Below are positions 49,040 through 57,836 of a stretch of 64,000 bases of DNA, in pieces. The position numbers and the translations under genes are program-made. A model generated the notes under the pieces. That model worked only from the letters and a program-made list of their open reading frames with translations. It ran no database searches and was not told the origin of the DNA. Source of the DNA: Streptomyces sp. 1-11. GTDB taxonomy: Bacteria; Actinomycetota; Actinomycetes; Streptomycetales; Streptomycetaceae. The stretch lies in NCBI RefSeq assembly GCF_007176755.1, contig NZ_BJTV01000003.1, positions 248,001 through 312,000 on the forward strand, read 5' to 3'. The stretch's first letter is position 1, and each line of letters begins with the position of its first letter.

Positions 49040-50686
49040 CTAGCCCAGCCACACCGTGGTGTCCGGCGGGAGCGACCCGGCCGCCGGGAGCGGGGTGCTG
49101 GCGAGCAGCACCTCGCCCGGCGGCAGCGGCACGGGCCGGCCGGTGAGGTTGGTGACGCAGCGCCAGGTGTCGGTGCGGGCGAAGTCGAGGACGCCGGCCG
49201 GGGCGCCGGGCGTCCAGGTCAGCGCCTCGCCCTCCAGCAGCTTGCGGCGCAGCCGCAGCGCGGTGCGGTACAGCCCCAGGGTGGAGCCCTCGGCGCCGGC
49301 CTGCGCCGCCACGGCGTACGCGGCGAAGGACTCCGGCTGCGGCAGCCAGGCGGCCCCCGGGCCGAAGCCGTACGACGGCCCGTCCGGCGTCCAGGGCAGC
49401 GGCACCCGGCAGCCGTCGCGGCCCTTGCGGACGCGGCCGGTCTGCTCCCAGATCGGGTCCTGCAGCACCTCGGTGGGCAGGTCGGCGACCTCGGGCAGGC
49501 CGAGTTCCTCGCCCTGGTAGACGTACGCGGAGCCGGGCAGCGCCAGCATCAGCAGGGTCGCGGCCCGGGCCCGGCGCAGACCGGCCTCCGGGTCGACGGC
49601 GGGGGCCCTGCCGCCGGACAGCAGCCAGGCGTTCTCGTCGGTGCCGGGCGGCAGCAGCAGCCGGGAGGCGTGCCGTACGACGTCGTGGTTGGAGAGCACC
49701 CAGGTGGCCGAGGCGCCTGCGGTGCGGGCGGTGGCGAGCGAGCCGGCGATGACCTCCCGCAGCTCATCGGCGTCCCATCCGGCCTGCAGGTACTCGAAGT
49801 TGAATGCCTGGCCCAGCTCGTCGGAGCGGGCGTACAGCGCGCGGCGGCCGCCGGGGACCCAGGCCTCGGCGACCGCGGTGCGGGGCGGGGTGTAGGCGTC
49901 GAAGATCTTGCGCCAGTCCCGGTAGATCTCGTGGACCTCGTCGCGGTCCCAGTACGGATGGCTGCCGGGCGCCACCCGCAGCAGGGCCTCCTCGCCGGTC
50001 GCGCCGACGCCGCCGACGTCCCGGAGCGGTTCGGTGAGGTCCTTGGCCAGGCCATGCGCGACGTCGACGCGGAAGCCGTCGACACCGCGGTCGGACCAGA
50101 ACCGCAGCGTGGTGCGGAAGTCGGCGCGCACCTCCTCGTTCTCCCAGTTCAGGTCGGGCTGTTCGGGCGCGAAGAGGTGCAGGTACCACTCGCCGTCGGC
50201 GGTCCGCCGCCAGGCGCTGCCGCCGAACACCGACTGCCAGTCCGTGGGCGGCAGTTCGCCATGGGCGCCGCGGCCGGGCCGGAAGACGTAGCGGTCCCGG
50301 GCGGCGGAACCGGGGCCGGCCCGCAGGGCCTCCTGGAACCAGGGGTGCCGGTCCGAGGTGTGGTTGGGGACGATGTCGACGACGACCTTCAGGCCGAGCC
50401 GGTGCGCCTCGGCCGCCAGGGCGTCGAAGTCGTCCAGGGTGCCGAGCCGGGGGTCGACGCCCCGGGGGTCGGCGACGTCGTAGCCGCCGTCGGCCAGTTC
50501 GGAGGGGTAGAAGGGGCTCAGCCACAGGGCGTCCACGCCGAGCGTGGCGAGGTGGTCCAGGCGCTGGGTGACGCCCCGGAGGTCGCCGAGCCCGTCGCCG
50601 TCGGCGTCGGCGAAGCTGCGCGGATACACCTGGTAGACGACGGCCTGGCGCCACCAGTCGGGGTTCCGGGACGAGAGGTCTGCCAT
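49040..50686 (-). CDS. GH13 alpha-glucosidase / oligo-1,6-glucosidase-type enzyme
   Basis: A 548-residue enzyme, ATG 50686 (MADLSSRNPDWWRQAVVYQV) in a longer open frame. TIM-barrel motifs: VVVDIVPNHTSDRHPWF, GFRVDVAHGLAK with nucleophile Asp, AVAEAW with acid/base Glu, and LSNHDVVRHASR with the third acid. A C-terminal beta domain follows. It hydrolyses alpha-glucosidic bonds in maltose-type oligosaccharides in the cytoplasm. No maltose transporter lies next to it, so assignment to maltose use is by family only. Confidence 0.95.
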   Translation of the reverse strand: MADLSSRNPDWWRQAVVYQVYPRSFADADGDGLGDLRGVTQRLDHLATLGVDALWLSPFYPSELADGGYDVADPRGVDPRLGTLDDFDALAAEAHRLGLKVVVDIVPNHTSDRHPWFQEALRAGPGSAARDRYVFRPGRGAHGELPPTDWQSVFGGSAWRRTADGEWYLHLFAPEQPDLNWENEEVRADFRTTLRFWSDRGVDGFRVDVAHGLAKDLTEPLRDVGGVGATGEEALLRVAPGSHPYWDRDEVHEIYRDWRKIFDAYTPPRTAVAEAWVPGGRRALYARSDELGQAFNFEYLQAGWDADELREVIAGSLATARTAGASATWVLSNHDVVRHASRLLLPPGTDENAWLLSGGRAPAVDPEAGLRRARAATLLMLALPGSAYVYQGEELGLPEVADLPTEVLQDPIWEQTGRVRKGRDGCRVPLPWTPDGPSYGFGPGAAWLPQPESFAAYAVAAQAGAEGSTLGLYRTALRLRRKLLEGEALTWTPGAPAGVLDFARTDTWRCVTNLTGRPVPLPPGEVLLASTPLPAAGSLPPDTTVWLG

Positions 50687-50942
50687 GCGGGCTCCCTTCG
50701 GGAAGACGACAGTACAGAGACTGTCCACATTGCCCGGAAAGGGAACCTTCGGGTGCTGGGGGGAGGATCCTTCCCCGTGTGATGGAGTTGTGACGGCCCC
50801 ATGAACGATCCCTGGATTCGCGCAGGTTGACAGGTTTCGGCAGGGCCGATCACCATGGCCTCACACTGTGGCGCATGTGACCAATGGGCCGCGTGTCTCT
50901 CTGACTTCTTTCGCTCACTCGAGCTTCTGCGATGGGATATCC

Positions 50943-51899
50943 ATGTCCATAGCCAGACGTGTCACCGCGCGCCGCCTGCTGGGGACGGGCGCCGCGTCGC
51001 TCGCCCTGTGCGCCGCCTCGGTCGCCGCCGCCTCCGGCGCCTGGGCCCACGGCGGGCACGGCGGTGACGGCTGGAAGACCGGCGGCCACTACACGCCCGG
51101 CACCGGCGCGGGCACCGAGACCGTCACCGACCGCTGCCAGTTCTCGCTGGACGGCGTGAACTTCTTCGACTCGGTGAAGGTGGACGACCAGAACCTCCGG
51201 CCGACCGAGGACGGCAAGGTCCACATCAAGGTCCGGGCCGCCGGGGACGCGGCCGGCTGCACCGCCTCCCTCGCCTCCTACCTCGCCCACGGCGCGAGCT
51301 TCGCCACCTCCGGCGAGCAGGTCTTCGTCGACTTCGACACGGTGAACCTCAAGCCGGGCGCGACCGACTCCCTCGACATCGCGGTCCCGGACGCGGGCTG
51401 CTTCGCGCAGATCGACCTCTACCGTGGCGCGGTCAAGTTCGACGGCAGGACCGACGCGAACGACGGCTTCGAGCACGGGGACCTGCCCAAGGGCCCGGAC
51501 CACCCGGTCATCAAGGACAAGCTGATCGCGGCCTGGAACGGCGGCACGAAGGACTGCACCGGCGCCGAGGAGTCGCAGTCCCCGTCGCCCAGCGCCCCCG
51601 CCGAGGAGACGGGCACGCCCACGCCGGGCGCCTCGGAGTCCTCCACGACGCCGTCCCCGGCGGCCACGGAGTCCGCGCCCGCCCCGTCCGCCTCCGAGTC
51701 CGCGCCCGCGCCGTCCGCCTCCGAGTCGCAGGCCGGCTCCGCTCCCACGCCGAACGGCGGCGGTGACACCGGTGGCGACCTCGCGGAGACCGGTGGCGGC
51801 GGCAACTCGGGCCTGATCGCGGGCGGGGCCGCCGTGCTGGTCGCCGGCGGCGCCGCGTTCGTGCTCCTCGCCCGCCGCAAGCGGGGCGCCCAGAGCTGA
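50943..51899 (+). CDS. Sortase-anchored surface protein (LAETG)
   Basis: A 318-residue protein, ATG 50943. Signal peptide (LLGTGAASLALCAASVAAAS-GAWA), then a folded domain (about 45-200: CQFSLDGVNFFDSVKVDD, VFVDFDTVNLKPGATDSLDI), a Ser/Pro/Glu-rich stalk with SAPAPSASE repeats, and a sorting signal LAETGGGGNSGLIAGG plus hydrophobic helix and basic tail (RRKRG). LAETG is the type used by class E sortases of Streptomyces, so it is probably linked to peptidoglycan. A hairpin-containing repeat follows. Confidence 0.92.
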   Translation: MSIARRVTARRLLGTGAASLALCAASVAAASGAWAHGGHGGDGWKTGGHYTPGTGAGTETVTDRCQFSLDGVNFFDSVKVDDQNLRPTEDGKVHIKVRAAGDAAGCTASLASYLAHGASFATSGEQVFVDFDTVNLKPGATDSLDIAVPDAGCFAQIDLYRGAVKFDGRTDANDGFEHGDLPKGPDHPVIKDKLIAAWNGGTKDCTGAEESQSPSPSAPAEETGTPTPGASESSTTPSPAATESAPAPSASESAPAPSASESQAGSAPTPNGGGDTGGDLAETGGGGNSGLIAGGAAVLVAGGAAFVLLARRKRGAQS

Positions 51900-51943
51900 C
51901 CGCTCCCCGCGGGACACGCTCCGCGGGGCACGCCCACAGGGCC

Positions 51944-52173
51944 GAGCGCCCGCCACGACCCCCGTCACCCGAAGCGGCCGCAAGGCCCACGGGCGGCGGG
52001 GGTCGTCGTGCTGGGCGGGCCTGACCGGCGGCGCGGGCGGCCGCTCCCCGGGAAGCGGCACGAGCGCGACGGCGGGCGGCCCGGCCTCCGGGGAGCGGCG
52101 CGGGCACTGCGGCGCGCGGGTGGGCAACGCCGTCCGGCGGAGCGCCCGCCACGACCCCCGTCGCCCGAAGCGG
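51944..52173. repeat. 34-bp direct repeat pair flanking a GC-rich gap
   Basis: Two 34-base copies differing at one base occupy 51944-51977 and 52140-52173 (core CCCGCCACGACCCCCGTC). Part of the first copy can pair with CGGGGGTCGTCG at about 52000, forming a likely terminator for the LAETG gene. The 300-base gap 51900-52199 has no supportable gene. Confidence 0.75.
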
Positions 52174-52199
52174 GCGGTCCCGGTCCCCCGGCCGGCGCC

Positions 52200-53186
52200 T
52201 CAGCCCGCCGTTCCCCGAGGTCCCTCGACGGTCTCCAGGTACAGCTTCACGTACCGGTCCACGTCCACCTGCAACGCCACGTCCACCAGGGCCTGTTCGC
52301 GGGCGCCCTCGTGGATCTCGGACTCGCCGGGGCGGGGGCGGCGGTCGACCAGCGTCTGCCCGCGGGCCGGGCCGGGGGCCAGGGAGACCTCGACCGGCAG
52401 GAGGCGGGTGGCGATGCCCGCCGGATCGGCGACCGCGCACACCGCGCCCGCGTCACCCAGTCCGCCCGCCTCCTCGGCCTCCGGCTCGCCGCCCTGCGCG
52501 GTGGGCCGGTGGGCGAGGAGTTCCCCGGCCAGCCGGGTGCCCGGGTCGGCGGCGGAGCGCAGCCGGTGCACATCGGCGCCGGGCACGACGACCCGCATGA
52601 ACACGTCCAGTCCGTACATGGTGATCGGCACCCCGGCGGTGAGCAGCACCGCCGCCGCCTCGGGGTCGTGCCAGACGTTGAACTCCGCCACCGGGGTGGC
52701 GTTTCCGGTGGCGACCGCGCCGCCCATGAACACGATCCGCTCGATGTTGCGGGTCACCTCCGGGTGGGTGCGCAGCAGCAGGGCGATGTTGGTGAGCGGG
52801 GCCGTGGGCACGAGGGTGACCGGGCGGGGGGAGGCCAGGATCTCCCGGCGGAGCAGGCTCACGGCGTCCACGTCGGCCGGGGCGCGCCTGGGCGCGGGCA
52901 GGCCCAGGTCGCCCATGCCGTCCGCACCGTGCACGTGCCGGGCCGGCCGGGCCGGCTCGATCAGCGGGCGCTCGGCGCCGCGCGCCACCGGGATGTCGGG
53001 GGCGCCGGCCTGCTCCAGCACGGTCAGGGTGTTGCGGACCACCCCGTCCACGTCCGTGTTCCCGGCCACGCAGGTGACGGCCCGCAGGTCCAGCCCCGGA
53101 TGGCGGACGGCGAACAGCAGGGCCAGGGCGTCGTCGACGCCGGTGTCACAGTCGATGATCACAGGAATACCGGACTGCCCGGTCAC
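52200..53186 (-). CDS. Inosine/uridine-preferring nucleoside hydrolase family protein
   Basis: A 328-residue protein starting GTG 53186 behind GGAAGGAGA. The family signature DCDTGVDDALALLFAVRHPG is intact (calcium-binding Asp cluster), with AGNTDVDGVV, PTAPLTNIALLL, IVFMGGAVATGNATPVAEFN near 165-195, and the later Asp in GDAGAVCAVADPAG. It cleaves the N-glycosidic bond of nucleosides for salvage. No operon partner is evident. Confidence 0.94.
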   Translation of the reverse strand: MTGQSGIPVIIDCDTGVDDALALLFAVRHPGLDLRAVTCVAGNTDVDGVVRNTLTVLEQAGAPDIPVARGAERPLIEPARPARHVHGADGMGDLGLPAPRRAPADVDAVSLLRREILASPRPVTLVPTAPLTNIALLLRTHPEVTRNIERIVFMGGAVATGNATPVAEFNVWHDPEAAAVLLTAGVPITMYGLDVFMRVVVPGADVHRLRSAADPGTRLAGELLAHRPTAQGGEPEAEEAGGLGDAGAVCAVADPAGIATRLLPVEVSLAPGPARGQTLVDRRPRPGESEIHEGAREQALVDVALQVDVDRYVKLYLETVEGPRGTAG

Positions 53187-53328
53187 GACGGTCTCCTTCC
53201 CCCCACCCGGGGAACGCACCACGAAAGCCCCCTCAGCCTACGGCCGCCCGGCGTGCCCGGCCGCGCGGCGGCAGCCCGGAGCCGGGCGCGGGCGAGGGCC
53301 CCTCACCCGGACGGCCCGGAGCGCTGGT

Positions 53329-53377
53329 GGGCCGGTGGCAGCGGTGGTGGCGTGAGAGGTGGCACCACCACCGGCCC
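53329..53377 (+). promoter_or_regulatory. Inverted-repeat leader upstream of the lipoprotein gene
   Basis: GGGCCGGTGG (53329-53338) and its exact complement CCACCGGCCC (53368-53377) enclose a second inverted repeat, GGTGGTGG and CCACCACC. The outer stem ends only 5 bases before the AGGAGG of the gene at 53395. The two stems are mutually exclusive, so a leader switch or an operator is possible. Confidence 0.4.
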
Positions 53378-53394
53378 GCCCAGGAGGCCCCCCG

Positions 53395-54174
53395 ATGACC
53401 GCCGCGATACGCACCCGCGCCCTCCCGCTCGCCGCTCTCGCGGCCGGCCTCCCCGCCCTCTCCGGCTGCGCGGCCCTCGGTCTGGAGCACCCGCCGACCG
53501 CGGAGCAGCCGCTGCCCACCGTGGCCGCGGCCTCGCCCACACCGAAGGCGTCCGGCGGCGCCGGGGTCCTGCTCAGCGACGATCAGGCCCGGGCCGCGCT
53601 CCTCACGCAGAACGACCTCGGCGCCCCGTGGACGGCCACGGGCGGGGCGGCCACCTGGCGCGACGGTCTGCTGAAGGCGTCGACCACGACGGCGGAGTGC
53701 CAGCGCCTGCTCGACGCGCTCTACACCGACGAACTCCTCGGCGCCCCCGCACGGGCCGCCGTCGGCCTGGACGACCCCGACACCGACGCCCAGCTCCGCT
53801 ACCAGATCGGCGCCCGCCGCCCGGCGGACGTCGACGCCGCCCTCGCCTGGCTGCGCACGATGCCGGAGCGGTGCGCCCGGTTCACCGCCACCACGCAGAA
53901 CGGCCTGGTGGAGGACGTCCAGGTGCAGGAGGCTCCGCTGCCGGAGGTCGGTGACGCGCGCCAGGGCCTGCGGCTCAGCCTCTACACCACGACGTCCGAC
54001 AACCAGGACGTCACCCTCACCATGGACGTGGCCGCCGTCCGCGTCGGGCAGGACAGCCTCGCCCTCACCAACGGCGGCCTGGGCGACGTGCCGAACGAGG
54101 CGACCCAGGCCGCGGTCCAGGTCGGCGCGCTGCGCCTGGCGGCCGTGCGCAAGCAGGGCCGGGCCGAGGTCTGA
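53395..54174 (+). CDS. Secreted lipoprotein, unknown function
   Basis: A 259-residue protein, ATG 53395 after AGGAGG. Lipoprotein signal with lipobox LSGC (about residue 22-25). The mature part has no named domain that I recognise; features include DDQARAALLTQNDLGAPWTA, DTDAQLRYQIGARRPADVDA and a regular alpha/beta pattern similar to actinobacterial PknH-sensor or LpqN-like proteins. It converges with the XRE-TPR gene. Confidence 0.85.
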   Translation: MTAAIRTRALPLAALAAGLPALSGCAALGLEHPPTAEQPLPTVAAASPTPKASGGAGVLLSDDQARAALLTQNDLGAPWTATGGAATWRDGLLKASTTTAECQRLLDALYTDELLGAPARAAVGLDDPDTDAQLRYQIGARRPADVDAALAWLRTMPERCARFTATTQNGLVEDVQVQEAPLPEVGDARQGLRLSLYTTTSDNQDVTLTMDVAAVRVGQDSLALTNGGLGDVPNEATQAAVQVGALRLAAVRKQGRAEV

Positions 54175-54231
54175 GGCACCCCGGGCACCCCGGGCACCCG
54201 AAGGCCAGCCGGCCCGCCCCGCCGGAAGGGG

Positions 54232-55575
54232 TCACAGCGGGGGCTGGGCCGGGGCCGGGCCGAGGGTGGTGGTGCCGGGGGCGGTGCGGTGGCCCAGGCC
54301 GGTGCGGTAGGCGTCGAGGGCCGCCTCGACCCGGCCGGTACGGCGCAGCAGGTCGCCCAGCAGACGGCACAGGTCGGCGAGGTCACCGGCCGCACCGGCC
54401 CGTTCCAGCAGGCTGAGGGCGCGGACGTAGTGCTCCTCGGCCGCCTCGGTGTCGCGGGCGTCCTCGGCGATGATGCCGAGGAGGCGGTGCGCGGCGGCCG
54501 CGTGGACGGCGCCGCGCTCGGAGGAGAAGTCGCCGAGGACCCCGTTCAGCAGCTCGGCCGCCTCGGCGGACTCGCCCCGCCGGTGCAGCACGTCGGCGAG
54601 TTCGACGGCGGCCTGGCTGCGGTAGAGCGCCGCCCGGGTCTGGGAGAGCATGGTGAGGGCCTGGCGCAGCTCCGCCTCCGCGCGGTCCAGCTCGCCGTTC
54701 TGGGCGCAGACGTAGCCGCGCATCCAGTGGCAGTTGGCGAGTTCGGTGCGCAACTGGAGCTGCCGGTTCAGCTCGGCCGCCTTGGCCAGGGAGGCGTCCG
54801 CCTCGGCGAGGCGGCCCTCGGCGAGCAGGGTGCGGGCGACCGAGCGGTGCATGCGGGCGACCAGCGCGGGGTCGGCCACCTGCGGGGCGAGCGCGAGGGC
54901 GAACTCGGCGGCCTGCGCGGCGCGGGCGTGGGCGCCCATGTCCATGTACGGGCCGATGACACCGGCGTACAGGAGCAGCAGGGCGTCCGGGTCGTGCAGG
55001 CCGCCGCGGTTCAGCTCGTCGAGCGCGGACTCCAGGAGGTAGACGGCGTAACGGAGTTCGCCGGCGAGGTAGTGGGAGACCGCACGGCCGCGCACGGCCG
55101 GCACCCGGGCGGGCAGCGACTCACCGGCCAGGCGTTCCTCGGCCCGCTCGAAGTGCTCACGGGCCCGTTCCAGCTCTCCCGCCTGCAGGGCGGTCTCTCC
55201 GAGCCCGAGCAGCGCGGTGGCCTGCTCGGCGGGCAGCCCGTGGGTCTCCGCCTCGGCGAGCAGCCCGGTGTACCGGGTGGCCGCGTCCTCGCAGTCGCCG
55301 TCGGCGAGGGCGCGCTGGGCCTCGGCCAGCCGCAGCCGCAGGGCGGTGGCCAGGTGGGCGGGCCGGCCGACGGCGAGTTCCTCGAAGGCGACCCCGAGCC
55401 GGCCCGCGATGTGCCGCAGCGCCTCGTCGGAGGCGCGGACCCGGCCCGCCTCCAGGGTGGAGATGTAGGCGGGTGTGTAGGCGGGCTCCGCCAACTGCCG
55501 CTGGGTCAGGCCCCGTTCGGTGCGCAGTTGCTGTACGCGCCGCCCCACGACCTGCGGATCGTCTCGTTCCGGCAT
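54232..55575 (-). CDS. XRE-family regulator with TPR domain (RRNPP-like)
   Basis: A 447-residue protein. N-terminal XRE HTH at about 8-65 (VGRRVQQLRTERGLTQRQLA, YISTLEAGRVRASDEALRHI). Residues about 75-430 are tandem tetratricopeptide-like helix pairs (e.g. ALLGLGETALQAGELERARE, ELANCHWMRGYVCAQNGELD, AALYRSQAAVELADVLHRRG). HTH plus TPR is the layout of peptide-binding regulators in firmicutes and of several Streptomyces regulators. A short exported peptide is encoded divergently at 55688, with a palindrome between, which suggests a receptor-peptide pair. Ligand unproven. Confidence 0.92.
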   Translation of the reverse strand: MPERDDPQVVGRRVQQLRTERGLTQRQLAEPAYTPAYISTLEAGRVRASDEALRHIAGRLGVAFEELAVGRPAHLATALRLRLAEAQRALADGDCEDAATRYTGLLAEAETHGLPAEQATALLGLGETALQAGELERAREHFERAEERLAGESLPARVPAVRGRAVSHYLAGELRYAVYLLESALDELNRGGLHDPDALLLLYAGVIGPYMDMGAHARAAQAAEFALALAPQVADPALVARMHRSVARTLLAEGRLAEADASLAKAAELNRQLQLRTELANCHWMRGYVCAQNGELDRAEAELRQALTMLSQTRAALYRSQAAVELADVLHRRGESAEAAELLNGVLGDFSSERGAVHAAAAHRLLGIIAEDARDTEAAEEHYVRALSLLERAGAAGDLADLCRLLGDLLRRTGRVEAALDAYRTGLGHRTAPGTTTLGPAPAQPPL

Positions 55576-55634
55576 CGTCCCGCCGCCCCCAACTCGCCTG
55601 CCAGCCCTTGCCGTTAGCCCACGGCTGCCTCTAG

Positions 55635-55662
55635 GTTAAACGGCGGATTAAGCATGTTTAAC
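55635..55662. promoter_or_regulatory. Palindromic operator between the XRE-TPR gene and the small peptide gene
   Basis: GTTAAAC (55635-55641) and GTTTAAC (55656-55662) form an inverted repeat. Within it TTAAGCATGTTTAA (55648-55661) is a near-perfect palindrome with two mismatches. The AT-rich patch stands out from its surroundings and lies between the divergent starts (55575 and 55688). Probable binding site for the XRE protein. Confidence 0.65.
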
Positions 55663-55687
55663 AAGCCGCTGTCGTAGCGAGGTCGCC

Positions 55688-55894
55688 GTGCCCGGACGTA
55701 CATCCGAACCCTACGGACGCCCCGTCGCACCGGCACCCGTCCGGCTCCGCCCGGGCGGCCGGACACCCACCGCCCGCGGAGTGGCCGCGGCCGTGCTCGC
55801 CGTCGCGGCGCTGGTCACGGCGGCCAACGTGGGACCGGCCAGGGGGGCCGACCTCCCGCCGGACCCGCCGGCCGTGGGCCAGACCCTGCCCTGA
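55688..55894 (+). CDS. Small exported peptide precursor, candidate signal
   Basis: A 68-residue ORF with GTG start after GAGG. The first 30 residues are basic and Pro-rich (LRPGGRTPTARG), followed by one hydrophobic helix (VAAAVLAVAALVTAANVG) and a cleavage-like site (GPARGA). The predicted released tail is DLPPDPPAVGQTLP, a 14-residue Pro-rich peptide. Divergent to an XRE-TPR gene with a shared palindrome. No homologue family is recognised, and the peptide's activity is inference. The short length and helix support it as real. Confidence 0.6.
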   Translation: MPGRTSEPYGRPVAPAPVRLRPGGRTPTARGVAAAVLAVAALVTAANVGPARGADLPPDPPAVGQTLP

Positions 55895-56073
55895 CATCCC
55901 CGCACTCCCGAACAGCCGCAGTATCCAACCGAGTTCGTCAACCCCTTCGAAGGTTGTACGGCAGTGGCATATCTCACCAGCCACCCCAACTCATCCAGTC
56001 ACGCCGATAATGTGTGCGATCCGGTGCAGCCGGAGACGCGGCAGGCGCCGTCGTCGGGGTGGGAAGGCAGAGG

Positions 56074-57648
56074 ATGACGCTGGACGCACAGGCGCGGCCG
56101 GACGGCCACGGCGGGCACGACGAGGGCCACGGGGACGGCCGCGAGGACGACGACACCTCCGGCAGACCGCGCCGCTGGCGGCGGATACTGCGCTGGTCGG
56201 CCCTGGCCCTGGCGGTCCTCCTGTTCGGGGGCGCGGGCGCCGGCTACCTCTACTACGAGCACCTCAACGGCAACATCACCAAGGCCAGGCTGAACCTCGG
56301 CGACTCCGCGCCGCCCCAGGCGGCGCCGAACGCCGCGGGCCAGACCCCGCTGAACATCCTGCTGATCGGCTCGGACAGCCGGAACAGCGCGGCGGACCTG
56401 AAGCTCGGCGGCTCCAAGGCCGACGTGGGCCGCCCGCCGCTCGCGGACGTCCAGATGCTGCTGCACGTCTCGGCCGACCGCAGCAACATGTCCGTGGTCA
56501 GCCTGCCGCGCGACACGATGATCCCCGTCCCCAGGTGCACCGGCGCCGACGACGGCAAGGTGTACGGCGCGCTCACCCTGGCCATGGCCAACGAGTCGCT
56601 GGGCCGCGGCGGCCCGGGCTGCACGGTCGCCACCTGGCAGAAGCTCACTGGCATCCGCGTCGACCACTTCATGATGGTCGACTTCTCCGGTGTGGTCGCG
56701 ATGGCCGACGCCATCGGCGGCGTCCCGGTGTGCGTCAAGGAGAACGTCTGGTCGCACACCGCCGAGGGCCACGGCTCGGGCCTGAAGCTGAAGGCGGGCA
56801 CCACGTACGTCAAGGGCGAGCAGGCCCTGCAGTGGCTGCGCACCCGTTACGGCTTCGAGGACGGCACCGACGTCGGCCGCACCCACGCCCAGCACATGTA
56901 CATGAACGCGATGGTCCGCCAGCTGCGCGCGAACGCGACCCTGGGCAACCCCGCCGAGATGCGCCGGCTCGCGGAGACCGCGACGAAGGCGCTCACGGTC
57001 GACGAGGGCCTCGGCACGGTCAAGAAGCTGTACGACCTGTCCACCGAACTGCAGAAGGTCCCCACCGAGCGGATCACGATGACGACCCTGCCCACCGTGC
57101 AGTGGTCCCAGGACCGCAACCGGCTGGTGCCCGCCGCGGAGGACGCCGACCAGCTCCTCGCCATGGTCCGCACCGACACCCCGCTCGACGGCAGGGCCGC
57201 GGCGCAGCTCACCGAGCAGGTGTCGGACGACCCCGCGGCCCCCGCCGGCACCCTCGCCGTGCGGGTCCGCAACGCCACCGGCACCGCCACCGAGGCCACC
57301 GTGCCGCGCCGGGCGGACGCGGTCGTCCGGGCGCTGCGCGCGAAGGGGTTCACCAAGGCGGAGGCGGGCGCCGCGGCCGCACCGGCGGCACGGACGCTTG
57401 TGCAGTACCCGGACCACCACCTGGAGGGCGACGCCCAGGCCGTGGCCAAGGCCCTCGGCATCCCGCTGACCCAGGTGCGCGTCTCCGCCGACGTCACGGG
57501 CGTCACCCTGACCGTGGGCGCCGACTGGCGCACCGGCGCCACCTATCCGAAGTCCGCGGCCCCGGCCAAGGCACCCGAGTCCGCCGCCGTCCTGAACGGC
57601 GACAAGACCGACGCCTGCATGCCGGTGCAGCCGGGTTTCACCTGGTGA
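56074..57648 (+). CDS. LytR-CpsA-Psr (LCP) family protein with LytR_C domain
   Basis: A 524-residue protein, ATG 56074 after GGGAAGG. A cytoplasmic N-terminus, transmembrane helix at about 41-62, and LCP domain at about 85-280 (LNILLIGSDSRN, SVVSLPRDTMIPVP, GVVAMADAIGGVPVCV, GEQALQWLRTRYG, DVGRTHAQHMYMNAM) with the conserved Arg/Asp residues. LytR_C follows at about 385-480. LCP enzymes attach teichoic acid or other glycopolymers from lipid carriers to peptidoglycan. A 61-residue ORF starts within its stop codon. Confidence 0.95.
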   Translation: MTLDAQARPDGHGGHDEGHGDGREDDDTSGRPRRWRRILRWSALALAVLLFGGAGAGYLYYEHLNGNITKARLNLGDSAPPQAAPNAAGQTPLNILLIGSDSRNSAADLKLGGSKADVGRPPLADVQMLLHVSADRSNMSVVSLPRDTMIPVPRCTGADDGKVYGALTLAMANESLGRGGPGCTVATWQKLTGIRVDHFMMVDFSGVVAMADAIGGVPVCVKENVWSHTAEGHGSGLKLKAGTTYVKGEQALQWLRTRYGFEDGTDVGRTHAQHMYMNAMVRQLRANATLGNPAEMRRLAETATKALTVDEGLGTVKKLYDLSTELQKVPTERITMTTLPTVQWSQDRNRLVPAAEDADQLLAMVRTDTPLDGRAAAQLTEQVSDDPAAPAGTLAVRVRNATGTATEATVPRRADAVVRALRAKGFTKAEAGAAAAPAARTLVQYPDHHLEGDAQAVAKALGIPLTQVRVSADVTGVTLTVGADWRTGATYPKSAAPAKAPESAAVLNGDKTDACMPVQPGFTW

Positions 57649-57830
57649 GGCGGCTTCTCCGGGAAGAGGGAAACCCGGGGGCCAGCGGCACTCTCGTCGC
57701 ACCGCCCTGCCGGCGGACGCGCGCCCGCTCCTCCTACTACGACTTCTCGTCCCACTACGACTTCTCGTCCGGCGACAACGTCAACTCGACGACGCACGGC
57801 GCCTGGAAGTACTTCGTCTTCACCGGCTGA
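57645..57830 (+). CDS. Coupled 61-residue orphan ORF
   Basis: GTG at 57645 overlaps the LCP stop (GTGA). The C-terminal half has strict G/C third-position codon use and a duplicated YDFSS motif (SSYYDFSSHYDFSSGDN) followed by NVNSTTHGAWKYFVFTG. No family is recognised. It may be a small gene translated by coupling, or the remnant 3' end of a lost gene, since the N-terminal half is less convincing. It lacks its own ribosome binding site. Confidence 0.45.
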   Translation: MRRLLREEGNPGASGTLVAPPCRRTRARSSYYDFSSHYDFSSGDNVNSTTHGAWKYFVFTG

Positions 57831-57836
57831 GCAGGG

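Noticed and set aside
49040..50686. Maltose-utilisation operon
   Set aside because: Only the GH13 enzyme is present; no MalEFG transporter or LacI-type regulator is adjacent within the window.
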